From Xanthobacteraceae bacterium (GTDB taxonomy: Bacteria; Pseudomonadota; Alphaproteobacteria; Rhizobiales; Xanthobacteraceae): a stretch of 46,338 nucleotides of DNA. The notes under the pieces are model-generated. The model did not search any database, was not told the DNA's origin, and saw nothing but the letters and a program-made list of their open reading frames with translations. Every line of letters begins with the position of its first letter. Within the stretch, counting starts at the first letter, position 1. The DNA lies in the NCBI GenBank assembly GCA_028290465.1, contig JAQGJU010000130.1, positions 1-46,338 on the forward strand. Direction: 5' to 3'. Of the stretch, positions 32,625 to 41,170 are shown in pieces. The position numbers and the translations under genes were made by a program.

Positions 32625-33386
32625 TCACTCGGCCGCATGGCGAATGTCGCGGTGTCCGATTCTTGCGGCCAGCATGTCGCCGAGTCCTGTGGTCGGCTTT
32701 GCGGCCGGCCGACGGAAGCTCCCGGCGGTCGCCTTGCGGGTCGACAGTGCGACCAGAGCTTCGGCCTGTTTTACCGCCGCGGCAATCGGATCCACCACCG
32801 GCACGGGAATTTTCTCGCGCACCTTGTCGGCAAGGCCGGCAAGCGGCGCGCCCGCCAGAATGATGACGTCCGCATCGTCTTCTTCCACGGCCCGAAGGGC
32901 CAACTCGACGAGGCGGTCCTCCTTGTCGACTTGCACGCTTGTCATAGATGCAAACGGTTCGCTAAGGGCTCTGACCGCGACGCAATATGATCCCATGCCG
33001 TGCATGTCGACGCAGTCACGAAACCATGCGACGAGTTGCGTCGTAAAGGTCACGATCGCAAACCGGCGTCCCAGCATACGGGCGGTCAACATCGCCGCTT
33101 CGGACATGCCGACAACCGGAATGTCGAACAGTTCGCGTGCGGCAAACAGCCCTGGATCGCCGAACGCCGCGATGATGGCCGCATCCGCGCCGTGATGCTC
33201 AGCCAGCATCTCTAGGGCGATCGCTCCGCCGATCTGTGCTTCAGCGCGCGTGGAAATATAGGGCATGCCGCGCGGCGCGGTGGCCGGCACGAGTTCGGTG
33301 TCCGGCGCCGCGACACGGCGTCCGGCGTTGACCAGAAGATCCGTGACGGCGTCCGTCGTATTCGGATTCACGATGAGTACACGCAC
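32625..33386 (-). CDS. Hydantoin racemase-like protein lacking both catalytic cysteines
   Basis: 253 residues from a GTG at 33386 (GGAG six bases upstream). A GTG at 33404, overlapping the GntR stop, would add six residues. The family opening VRVLIVNPNTT and VPVVDPIAAAVKQAEAL place it with HyuE/Asp-Glu racemases. Where the first Cys is expected (.CFDDPG or similar) it reads IIAAFGDPGL with Ala74. At the second site (LGCAG) it reads ILAGAPLAGLA with Gly179. Proton-transfer racemisation by two cysteines is therefore not possible. It may be a diverged enzyme or a binding protein. Confidence 0.8.
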   Translation of the reverse strand: MRVLIVNPNTTDAVTDLLVNAGRRVAAPDTELVPATAPRGMPYISTRAEAQIGGAIALEMLAEHHGADAAIIAAFGDPGLFAARELFDIPVVGMSEAAMLTARMLGRRFAIVTFTTQLVAWFRDCVDMHGMGSYCVAVRALSEPFASMTSVQVDKEDRLVELALRAVEEDDADVIILAGAPLAGLADKVREKIPVPVVDPIAAAVKQAEALVALSTRKATAGSFRRPAAKPTTGLGDMLAARIGHRDIRHAAE

Positions 33387-33400
33387 ACCAGTCTCCGTTC

Positions 33401-34156
33401 TCACGCCGCCGTATCGCGGGCCGACGCTATATTTTCTTGATCCAACGCTTTGATCACTTCACGGCCGGTATTCAGAACGTGTGTGCCGAGCAGACGCCCC
33501 GCGGCCTCGGCATCACGCGCATCGAACGCGGCCAGAATGGCGCGGTGCTCGTCGACGGATTCGTCCCAGCGCCGCTTTGAGGCGAGCGCGACATAACGGG
33601 CACGCTCCGCCCGTGCGAGCAACCATTCGTGCGTCTCGCGCAGCGTGGAATTGCGGGCGGCCATAACGATCACGCTATGGATGGCTTGGTTAAGCGCGAA
33701 ATAAGCGGCCAGCTCGCCAGCCGCGTAATGCCGCTCCATTTCGTCCTGCATGGTGTGCAGCCGCGCCAAGTCCGCAGCCACCATCCGCTCGGCCGCGAGT
33801 TCGGCCGCCACTCTCTCGATTCCACTTATGGCCTGGAACAGATCGTCAATTTCCTCGCTCCTCATCGGGGCGACGCGCGCACTGCGATTTTGCCGCAGCT
33901 CGACAAGGCCTTGCGCAGCGAGAAGCTTCAGAGCCTCGCGCAGCGGCGTGCGCGAGATGCCGAGCATCTCACACAGTTCTGCTTCCACCAGCACCGCTTC
34001 CGGGGCGAATTCACCGCAAACAATGAGCGAGCGCAGGCGTGCGACGGCGCGCTCATGGATATTGACGCGGCGGAGCCGAAACAGATTTCCGGCCACGCCA
34101 TCGACGAGCCTGACGGTGCGCGGGCGCCCGCGCTTTTTCTTCGCCTCCAGGCTCAC
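33401..34156 (-). CDS. GntR-family regulator, FCD type
   Basis: 251 residues from a GTG at 34156 with GGAGGA nine bases upstream. A basic leader (KKKRGRPRTVRL) precedes the winged helix (about 33-100, AELCEMLGISRTPLREALKL). The FCD domain shows NQAIHSVIVMAARN, DEHRAILAAF and GTHVLNTGREV. It heads the minus-strand unit with the racemase-like, hydantoinase and M20 genes, so it probably regulates this unit and perhaps the transporter operon upstream. Confidence 0.85.
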   Translation of the reverse strand: MSLEAKKKRGRPRTVRLVDGVAGNLFRLRRVNIHERAVARLRSLIVCGEFAPEAVLVEAELCEMLGISRTPLREALKLLAAQGLVELRQNRSARVAPMRSEEIDDLFQAISGIERVAAELAAERMVAADLARLHTMQDEMERHYAAGELAAYFALNQAIHSVIVMAARNSTLRETHEWLLARAERARYVALASKRRWDESVDEHRAILAAFDARDAEAAGRLLGTHVLNTGREVIKALDQENIASARDTAA

Positions 34157-34221
34157 GGTGTCACGTCCTCCAACCGCGCAGATCCTAGCAGGTTTCGGGC
34201 CTAGCCGTTGCTCTGGTTTTC

Positions 34222-34251
34222 GTCAGATAACGACTAAATTTCAGTCAGATA
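34222..34251. promoter_or_regulatory. Direct repeat upstream of the hydantoinase-unit GntR
   Basis: GTCAGATA occurs at 34222-34229 and 34244-34251, 22 bases apart (about two helical turns), in an AT-rich island 66-95 bases before the GTG start. This spacing suits a pair of protein sites. No matching inverted repeat was found. Confidence 0.4.
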
Positions 34252-34341
34252 GAATAAATTGCATGCAGAATGCGAAAATGGTCCGGGCGGCGGATCCTGG
34301 CCGCTGGCGACCGCCGGCCGCAGCGCAAGTCACTCACCGGA

Positions 34342-35217
34342 TCACAGCGGCCGGCCGCTGGGGGCCACCATGTTGCGCAGCGCGTCTCCCAACACGTTAA
34401 TGCCAAGCACCAATACCAGGAGCGTCAAACCGGGGATGTTGATCAGCCAGGATTCGAAAAATACGACATCCTTGGCCTCCGCGATCATCTGCCCCCACGA
34501 AGCAGTGGGTGGCTGAACGCCAAGCCCAAGGAACGAGAGCGCGGCCTCGAGTAGAATCGCATGCGCTATCTCGAGGGTGGCCACCACGACCAGTCCACCG
34601 GCCACGTTGGGCAGGATCTCACACACCACAATTCGCAAGTCGCCGGCGCCGGCCGCGCGGGCAGACAGCACGAATTCACGCTCCCGTATCTGCATCGTAA
34701 GGGCACGTATCACGACAGCGAACCGGTCCCAAAGCAGTCCCGACAGCACCAGTATGATGATCGGCAGCGTATTGCCCACGATGCCGACAACCGATATCGC
34801 CACCAGAATGATCGGAAGACTAAGCCGGACATTGATAATAAAGCCGACCACGAGATCGACCCTGCCGCGATAATATCCGGCCAACAGACCAAGCGTCGTG
34901 CCAATCAGGCAAGAGACCGCAACCGTGCCAAAGCCGATCAGCAACGAAACGCGCGTGCCGTAGATGAGCCGGCTGAGATAGTCGCGGCCCAGCGTATCGG
35001 TGCCGAGAATATGGCTCCACTCTCCGCCCATAAACACCGGCCGCATCAAGCGACCGTCCAGGGACTGATCGTAGGGCGAATAAGGAGAAATGACTGGCGC
35101 GAGCAACGCACACAGGACAAAAAAGACCAGAACCCCTGCCCCAAAGATGAAGCCGGACTGTCGCGGAAGCCTTGGCCAACGGCGAACGGGGGCTGTCGGC
35201 GGCAACACGAGTGTCAT
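34342..35217 (-). CDS. ABC transporter permease, DppC/OppC type
   Basis: 291 residues with the N-terminal OppC-like segment (GFIFGAGVLVFFVLCALLAP, then PYDQSLDGRLMRP, GGEWSHILGTDTLGRDYLS). The EAA loop is SARAAGAGDLRIVVCEILPN. ATG at 35217 with GGAGTG, five bases after the DppB stop. Its 3' end contains a perfect 16-bp GC palindrome (34345-34360). It forms the membrane channel with DppB. Confidence 0.9.
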   Translation of the reverse strand: MTLVLPPTAPVRRWPRLPRQSGFIFGAGVLVFFVLCALLAPVISPYSPYDQSLDGRLMRPVFMGGEWSHILGTDTLGRDYLSRLIYGTRVSLLIGFGTVAVSCLIGTTLGLLAGYYRGRVDLVVGFIINVRLSLPIILVAISVVGIVGNTLPIIILVLSGLLWDRFAVVIRALTMQIREREFVLSARAAGAGDLRIVVCEILPNVAGGLVVVATLEIAHAILLEAALSFLGLGVQPPTASWGQMIAEAKDVVFFESWLINIPGLTLLVLVLGINVLGDALRNMVAPSGRPL

Positions 35218-35221
35218 TGTG

Positions 35222-36139
35222 TCACTCCAGCCTGATGCGGGGATCGATCGCGGCGTTCAACAGATCCGCGGCCAGCGTCAGGAGCACATAGATGGCCGAC
35301 ACTGTCAGCACGATCGCTTGCACCACCGGATAGTCATTCTGCGCGATCGCCTCCCAGGCCAGATAGCCGACGCCATGCAGCGCAAAGATCGTCTCGATGA
35401 CAACCGAGCCGCCCAACATGAATCCGAACTGCACGGCGGCAACCGAAACGAGCGGCACCAAGACATTTCGCAGGGCATGTTTGAACAGGACGGTCGGAGG
35501 CCGCAGCCCATAGGCCCGCGCCGTGCGCACATAGTCGGAAGCAAGTGCGTCGATCATGCCGGATCGCACGATCCTCAGGAATGCCGGCGCGCCATAATAG
35601 GCGAGCGCGATCCCTGGCATCACGAAATTAAGCCATGAGGATGTACCGGATACCGGCAACCAACCGAGATTAATTCCGAACAACATGATCATCACGAAGC
35701 ACAGCCAGAACGTCGGCGTCGCTTGACCGAGAAGCGCGATCGCGGATGCCAGGCGATCCAGTATGCCGCCGGGACGGATTGCGGCCACTACGCCGAGCGG
35801 CACGGCAAATATCAGCGCAATGAACAGCCCGACCACGCCGAGCACCATGGTAACAGGCAGTCGCTCGGCAAGAAGCTGATTTGCAGGCCGCCCGTAGAAG
35901 AATGAGTTGCCGAAGTCCCCGACAAGCGCCCTACTCAGCCAGCGCAGATATTGGATCGGAAGCGGCTGATCGAGCCCGTACTCCTTACGTAAAAAGTCAA
36001 CATAGGCCGCGCTCGCGGTGTCTCGCGCCATCGAGGTCGCGAGATCACCACTAAGCTTGAGCAGCCCGAAACTGAGCATCGAGACCGCAAGCAGCACCAG
36101 CAAGGCAACGCCGATGCGCTGTACGACATATCGCGCCAT
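35222..36139 (-). CDS. ABC transporter permease, DppB/OppB type
   Basis: 305 residues. Typical opening MARYVVQRIGVALLVLLAVS, the large periplasmic segment after the first helix (YGLDQPLPIQYLRWL), five more helices, and the EAA loop YVRTARAYGLRPPTVLFKHA. Six bases after the binding-protein gene and five before DppC, so one transcript. Confidence 0.9.
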   Translation of the reverse strand: MARYVVQRIGVALLVLLAVSMLSFGLLKLSGDLATSMARDTASAAYVDFLRKEYGLDQPLPIQYLRWLSRALVGDFGNSFFYGRPANQLLAERLPVTMVLGVVGLFIALIFAVPLGVVAAIRPGGILDRLASAIALLGQATPTFWLCFVMIMLFGINLGWLPVSGTSSWLNFVMPGIALAYYGAPAFLRIVRSGMIDALASDYVRTARAYGLRPPTVLFKHALRNVLVPLVSVAAVQFGFMLGGSVVIETIFALHGVGYLAWEAIAQNDYPVVQAIVLTVSAIYVLLTLAADLLNAAIDPRIRLE

Positions 36140-36145
36140 CGCCAG

Positions 36146-37663
36146 TTACTTCCAGTTCGCGCGCCAGAATTCCGGAATTTCGTCGGGAGAGATCGGAATT
36201 TCCAACTCGGACGAGAACACATAGTTTATTGGCATCGTGAACAGCGGCAGCGAATAGGCACCTGCGGCGATTTTCTTCAGTGCCACCAGATATGCCGCCT
36301 TGCGCGTGGACAGATCGACGCTGCCGTCGCCCGTGTCTATGGCGGCGATGGTTTCCGCATCTCTGCCCTGGTCATCCGGTTTGCCGCCGTAGAAGAAGGC
36401 GAGCGAGGCCGCGACGTCGTTGATGGAGCTCGATCCCCAGTCATCGATCACCATCGGCGTGCCGTTCTCCCGACGCTTTTGGACCACCGCCGGATATTGC
36501 AGCCATCGCAGGTTCGCCTTGATGCCGATCGCCCTCAAGTCGCCGATGATCGCATCCGCTATCGGCCGGCTGCGGTAGCCGAATATCTCCACCTCAAAGC
36601 CGTTCGGGTAGCCGGCCTCCGCCATCAGAGCTTTGGCCTTGGCAACGTTGTAATCGTAACGCTGCACGTCTTCGCTGCAGCCGACCTGGCTCGGAAAGCA
36701 GGGCGAATGAATGACGCGCGACGCGCCGCCCATCAGATTCTTGGCCAGCGCTTCACGATTGATGGCGTGCGCGATGGCCTGCCGCACCTTGATGTTTTTA
36801 AGCGGCGTATCGGGACTCGTCAGACCCGCGGCGTCCATCGTGAGGAACGCAATACGAAAGGTGTCGGCATTCACCACTTTGAGCTTCGGCAAGCGCTTCA
36901 ATCGCTCGGCTTGGTCGTCGGGGACATAGTACGCCCAGTCCAGCGATCCGGTCATCAGTTCGGCGATTTGCGTGCTCACGTCCGGGATCGTCTTGTAGAC
37001 GAAGCGGCGGATCTTCGGCGTTCCCTTCACGCTTCCCTGAAAGTAGTCATCGAAGCGCGTGAATATGAAGGTGCTGTTCGGGCCGACCTCGGCCTTGTAC
37101 GGTCCGGTGCCGACCGGACTCTTTCCCATGCCTTCCCGGCCAGCGGTTTTGTAGTAGGCCGCGGAATAGATCGGCAGTCTGGCGAGTTGCTCCAGCGCGA
37201 CCGGAGCAACCTGCTTGGCAACAATCCGTACGGTTTTCGGGCCGGTCTTCTCGACCTTCGCAATCCAGTTCACGCTGGTCTGATTGAAGACCTTATTGGC
37301 CGGGTCGCTGGCGAAGTTCAGCGTGTAGACCACGTCATCGGCGGTCAGAATGCTGCCGTCGTGAAATTTGACGCCGTCTCGGATCTCGAATTCGAGGGTG
37401 AGATCGTCGACCTGCTTCCAGGACGTCGCGAGCAGCGGCTTGAACTCGAGGGTTCGGCTGTCGCGATAGATCAGGCCGTCATAGATCCAAAAGCTCAACA
37501 GAAAGCCTTCGCGCCCAGGCGAATAGTAAGCATCAAGACTCTGTGGCGCTTGGCGAAATGCGGCATAAATCGTGTCGTCGGATTTTCCCGCGAAGGCCGG
37601 AGAGCCGAGAGCGGCCGACAGCGCCAGCGCGTAGGCGAAATGAGCAAACCGTTTCATCATCAT
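36146..37663 (-). CDS. ABC transporter substrate-binding protein, DppA/OppA family 5
   Basis: 505 residues with a Sec signal (MMMKRFAHFAYALALSAALG, cut near AFAGK). Family 5 landmarks: LLATSWKQVDDLTLEFEIRD, GVKFHDGSILTADDVVYTLN, SPVGTGPYKAE, IKVRQAIAHAINREALAKNL, and KALMAEAGYPNGFEVEI. It binds peptides or other small oligomeric or cyclic ligands in the periplasm for the Dpp-type importer encoded around it. The amidase gene directly upstream suggests an amide-containing ligand. Confidence 0.9.
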   Translation of the reverse strand: MMMKRFAHFAYALALSAALGSPAFAGKSDDTIYAAFRQAPQSLDAYYSPGREGFLLSFWIYDGLIYRDSRTLEFKPLLATSWKQVDDLTLEFEIRDGVKFHDGSILTADDVVYTLNFASDPANKVFNQTSVNWIAKVEKTGPKTVRIVAKQVAPVALEQLARLPIYSAAYYKTAGREGMGKSPVGTGPYKAEVGPNSTFIFTRFDDYFQGSVKGTPKIRRFVYKTIPDVSTQIAELMTGSLDWAYYVPDDQAERLKRLPKLKVVNADTFRIAFLTMDAAGLTSPDTPLKNIKVRQAIAHAINREALAKNLMGGASRVIHSPCFPSQVGCSEDVQRYDYNVAKAKALMAEAGYPNGFEVEIFGYRSRPIADAIIGDLRAIGIKANLRWLQYPAVVQKRRENGTPMVIDDWGSSSINDVAASLAFFYGGKPDDQGRDAETIAAIDTGDGSVDLSTRKAAYLVALKKIAAGAYSLPLFTMPINYVFSSELEIPISPDEIPEFWRANWK

Positions 37664-37689
37664 CTTCTCCTGGCTAGGTGCCGATAGGG

Positions 37690-39009
37690 TCAGGCCGACC
37701 GCGCGACGAGCGAGGGCTTCAGGACGGATTCGGCCCAGCGCGCGATGCCGAGCAGCGCCTGATCGGAACCGAATGGCGAGAGGAATTGGACACCCACCGG
37801 CAGCCCTTGCGGGCCGATGAGCGAAGGCACCGTAACGGTAGGCAGATGCAGCAGCGTCCAGGCACGACTCTGCAGCGGGTCGCCCATCTTGAAATCGTCG
37901 CCAAGAAGCCGCCAGTTCTGTGGCGCCTCGCCCGGCGCCGCATTGGTCATGATCGCATCCGCGTCACCCATCAGCGCCGGAAACTCATGGCGCAACTTCT
38001 GCGCCCGCTTCGTCATCTCGATATAGCGGTCGCCACGGATTTTCATGCCCTCTTCGACAGTTTGGCGGACGCGCCAATCCAGCCGATCGGCCGCCGTCCC
38101 GTATTCATGCGCGTAGGATCTCGCCGTCTCGAAGCGCTGGATTTCGTAGTGCAGTTCCGGGAGATCGGCATATTCGGCCGGGAGTTCTAGGAGTTCGATT
38201 TTTGCGCCGGCGGCGGCCATTGCGGCGGCGGTCTTGTCAATCGCCTCCCTGGCCGATGGCTCGCAGCCCGTCATCCACGGCGGGTAGCAAACCAGGATCT
38301 TCGGCGCCTTCGCGCGCAGCGCACCGGGCTTGAAGGGCACGTCCATTTGGCTTGTCCATAGCAGTTCTACATCGTCGACACTGCGGGCCAACAGGCCGAT
38401 CGTGTCAAAGGAGCCGTTAAAGTATTTGAAGCCGGCGACACTGATCACGCCCATCGACGGGCGCATCCCCACCAGTCCGCAATACGAAGCCGGTCGGATC
38501 GTTGAACTTGCGGACTGCGTCCCGAACGAAACCGGGATCATCTTGGCGGCGACCGCCGCGCATGATCCGGCGGAAGAACCTCCACTCGTGTGATTGATGT
38601 TCAGCGGATTGGACGTTCGAGCGGTGCTGCCGCACGCAAATTCCGTCGTGACGGTCTTGCCCAGGATGATCGCGCCGTTTCGCTTGGCGACGGCCACGCA
38701 GGCTGCATCCGCCGCCGGCCGGTGGCGTTCGTAGATCGGGCTTCCGTAGCCGGACGGCATATCGGCGGTGTCGATCACATCCTTTACGCCGAGTGGAATG
38801 CCATGCATGGGTGAATCCGGATCGGAGTTGTCGAGTTGCTTGGCGCGGTCACGCGCCGCCTCGGGCGCGAGGAACTTCCAGGCGTTGATCTCCGGCTCAA
38901 GGGTCTCGACACGGGACAGGCACGAGTCCAGCAGCTCAAGTACGCCAAGCTTCTTACGACGGATGAGTTCAAGAGCTTCGCAGGCGGTGAGATCAAACGG
39001 TTGAGGCAT
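37690..39009 (-). CDS. Amidase signature-family hydrolase
   Basis: 439 residues. The Ser-cisSer-Lys triad is identifiable: Lys76 in GIPLGVKDVID, the cis-Ser in HTSGGSSAGSCAAV (145/146) and the nucleophile Ser169 in GTQSASSTIRPASYCG. The usual Gly before the nucleophile is Ser168 here, a modest deviation. It hydrolyses a carboxamide to acid and ammonia, or transfers the acyl group. It sits between the ATPase and binding-protein genes of the Dpp-type operon, so it probably acts on the imported compound. GatA is unlikely without GatB/GatC. Confidence 0.87.
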   Translation of the reverse strand: MPQPFDLTACEALELIRRKKLGVLELLDSCLSRVETLEPEINAWKFLAPEAARDRAKQLDNSDPDSPMHGIPLGVKDVIDTADMPSGYGSPIYERHRPAADAACVAVAKRNGAIILGKTVTTEFACGSTARTSNPLNINHTSGGSSAGSCAAVAAKMIPVSFGTQSASSTIRPASYCGLVGMRPSMGVISVAGFKYFNGSFDTIGLLARSVDDVELLWTSQMDVPFKPGALRAKAPKILVCYPPWMTGCEPSAREAIDKTAAAMAAAGAKIELLELPAEYADLPELHYEIQRFETARSYAHEYGTAADRLDWRVRQTVEEGMKIRGDRYIEMTKRAQKLRHEFPALMGDADAIMTNAAPGEAPQNWRLLGDDFKMGDPLQSRAWTLLHLPTVTVPSLIGPQGLPVGVQFLSPFGSDQALLGIARWAESVLKPSLVARSA

Positions 39010-39054
39010 TGCAGGGTCCCCTGGACGGAAGCAGGTTGGCGTTGCGGAACATGG

Positions 39055-40014
39055 CTAGCTATCCGCGTGGTGGCAGGCGACGAATCTACTGGGAAGCCCA
39101 CGGGCCTCCGGCTCGTCGCTAGAGCAAAGGTCCGTTGCGCGCGGGCATCGAGGGTGGAAAGCGCAGCCGCTGGGCGGGTCGAGTGGATTGGGAAAGGTCG
39201 CGCCCAGCGGAATTTCCGGCAGCCGCTTGGCTGGATCGGGCTCCAGGATCGAGGCCAAGAGCGCTTGCGTATAAGGGTGTCTCGGGTGTCCCAGAACCTC
39301 TTCGACCGTACCGATCTCAACAATGCGGCCGAGGTACATGACGGCCACGCGATCGGCCAAATGTTCTACGACGGCGATGTTGTGGCTGATGAGCAGATAG
39401 GCGAGCGACATCTTCTCGCGCAGATCCTGAAGCAAGTTCAGGATCTGCGCCTGCACCGAGACGTCGAGCGCGGACGTGGGCTCGTCACACACCACGACCT
39501 TGGGGGAGACCATGAGCGCGCGGGCAATTGCTACCCGCTGGCGCTGGCCGCCGGAAAGCTCCGACGGCATGCGCGACGCAAGCGTCTCCGAGAGACCGAC
39601 CAGGCTCATCATCTGGCGCACGCGGTCGGCTATCGCGCTACGTTTCACCTTGGCCTGAAGCCGCAGGGGTAGCGCAATGATCTGCTCGATGCGCTTCTGC
39701 GGATTGAGCGACGCATAAGGATCTTGGAAGACCGGCTGAACGAACGCCGCGCGCTGCAGCCGTTTCATTCGCTCGATTGGCTCTCCGTTCAGTTGCACAT
39801 CACCGGCGGTTGGTGCCAGCAGGCCAAGGACCATGCGGGCGAGTGTTGACTTGCCACAGCCCGATTCCCCGACCACGGCCAGTATCTCGCCCCGGGATAA
39901 GCGAAAGCTGACGCCCCGCACCGCATGCAGCATGCGCTTGGGTCCGCGCAATCCGCCGCCAACGGGGAAGCTGCGGGTAAGGCCGCTCGTCTCGATCAAA
40001 GGGAGTTCAGACAT
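39055..40014 (-). CDS. ABC transporter ATP-binding protein, DppF/OppF type
   Basis: 319 residues from the ATG at 40014 (GGGGAGG six bases upstream), overlapping the DppD stop by eight bases; a longer frame to 40113 is not needed. Walker A GESGCGKSTLARM, signature LSGGQRQRVAIARAL, Walker B VVVCDEPTSALD, H-loop ISHNIAVVEHL. The C-terminal oligopeptide-ATPase extension has the Cys cluster CAFHPRCPRATDLC. Works as heterodimer with DppD. Confidence 0.9.
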   Translation of the reverse strand: MSELPLIETSGLTRSFPVGGGLRGPKRMLHAVRGVSFRLSRGEILAVVGESGCGKSTLARMVLGLLAPTAGDVQLNGEPIERMKRLQRAAFVQPVFQDPYASLNPQKRIEQIIALPLRLQAKVKRSAIADRVRQMMSLVGLSETLASRMPSELSGGQRQRVAIARALMVSPKVVVCDEPTSALDVSVQAQILNLLQDLREKMSLAYLLISHNIAVVEHLADRVAVMYLGRIVEIGTVEEVLGHPRHPYTQALLASILEPDPAKRLPEIPLGATFPNPLDPPSGCAFHPRCPRATDLCSSDEPEARGLPSRFVACHHADS

Positions 40015-41005
40015 AAGCCGCCTCCCCGACCGACGGGATTGCAACGCGCAGGCACCGCGCGGCATGCGTCGGACTGAGGCGGAAATTCGGAACGGGAGCG
40101 CGACGGCATTCATTCAGGACGAGCGGGCACCGATCGGCAAAAGCGCATCCAGCCGGCGGTGAGATCAGCGAGGGAACGAGCCCCGGAATGGTGCCCAGAC
40201 GCTCGCCGTGACGACCGGCGCGGCCCTTGGGCAGACAAGCGAACAATCCCTGTGTGTAAGGATGCTGCGGGTTACCAAAAATTTCCTGAACCGAGCCACT
40301 CTCGACGATTTCGCCCGCATACATGACGGCCACGCGATCGGCGACGGCCGCAACAACGCCGAGATCGTGGGTGACAAGAATGATTGCGAGCTGCATCTCT
40401 CGTTGCAGATCGCGCAGCAATCTCAGCACCTGAGCCTGGATGGTGACGTCGAGCGCGGTCGTCGGCTCATCTGCCAGGACGAGAGCCGGCGAGCACATCA
40501 GCGCCATCGCGATCATGACGCGCTGCTTCAACCCTCCTGAAAGCTGGTGCGGAAACTGCCCAAGGCGTTCGGCGGCCGCCGTGATGCCAACTCGCTCCAG
40601 AAGAGCGACGGCGCGATCACGGGCGGCCGCGGCCGTCCCGCCACGATGGCGACGATAGACGCCGGTCAATTGGCTGCCGATGGAATAGGCGGGGTTCAGC
40701 GCACTCGAGGGATCCTGGAAGATCATCGACAGCCTGCGGCCGCGGATATCCTCCAGCGCGCGCCGGGACAATGCGCCGAGATCCTGCGCTTCGAAGCGAA
40801 GCCGCGTCGCCTTCCGCCGCGCCCCGGGCGGCAGCAAGCCCATGATCGCGAGCGCGGTCAGTGACTTACCGGAACCGGACTCGCCAACGATCGACAGGGT
40901 CTCGCCTGGTGCGACGCTCAGGTCCAGGCCCCGCACCGCTTCGAGGCGCCCCGCCTGGGTCTGTATGTCGACATGGAGGCCTTCGACCTCCAACAGCGCA
41001 GACAT
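40007..41005 (-). CDS. ABC transporter ATP-binding protein, DppD/OppD type
   Basis: 332 residues; ATG at 41005 with AGGAACGA upstream. Walker A GESGSGKSLTALA, Q-loop MIFQDPSSALNPAYSIG, signature LSGGLKQRVMIAMAL, Walker B LVLADEPTTALD, H-loop THDLGVVAAVADR, and the C-terminal CAFADRCPLVLNEC cluster. First gene of the operon down to DppC; divergent from the LysR gene. Confidence 0.9.
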   Translation of the reverse strand: MSALLEVEGLHVDIQTQAGRLEAVRGLDLSVAPGETLSIVGESGSGKSLTALAIMGLLPPGARRKATRLRFEAQDLGALSRRALEDIRGRRLSMIFQDPSSALNPAYSIGSQLTGVYRRHRGGTAAAARDRAVALLERVGITAAAERLGQFPHQLSGGLKQRVMIAMALMCSPALVLADEPTTALDVTIQAQVLRLLRDLQREMQLAIILVTHDLGVVAAVADRVAVMYAGEIVESGSVQEIFGNPQHPYTQGLFACLPKGRAGRHGERLGTIPGLVPSLISPPAGCAFADRCPLVLNECRRAPVPNFRLSPTHAARCLRVAIPSVGEAAYV

Positions 41006-41170
41006 CGCGTCGTTCCTACCGTTGGCGGGCCAAGCGGCGCAGCCGCTACTGCCGGGACCGGCCCGATCTTGCTCGCCACTGCCGACGGATATGCCGGACA
41101 GCGACTACTGTTGTGCGCCTGCGAGATAAACTCCAATATGAAATTTCGATATACCTATAAGGAAAAGGTT
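41006..41170. promoter_or_regulatory. Divergent control region between dpp-like operon and LysR gene
   Basis: ATATGAAATTTCGATAT (41136-41152) contains the palindrome GAAATTTC flanked by ATAT on both sides, and TATAAG (41156-41161) follows as a possible -10 box. An AT-rich dyad of this kind between divergent genes is a typical LysR target, here 20-35 bases before the LysR ATG. Confidence 0.4.

Noticed and set aside
34345-34360. Perfect 16-bp palindrome CAGCGGCCGGCCGCTG as a terminator
   Set aside because: It lies within the last codons of the DppC gene and is not followed by T residues on the minus strand; probably a by-product of GC-rich codons.
36479-37687. Plus-strand frame of 402 codons
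   Set aside because: Antisense to the DppA-like gene, which has signal peptide and family 5 motifs.
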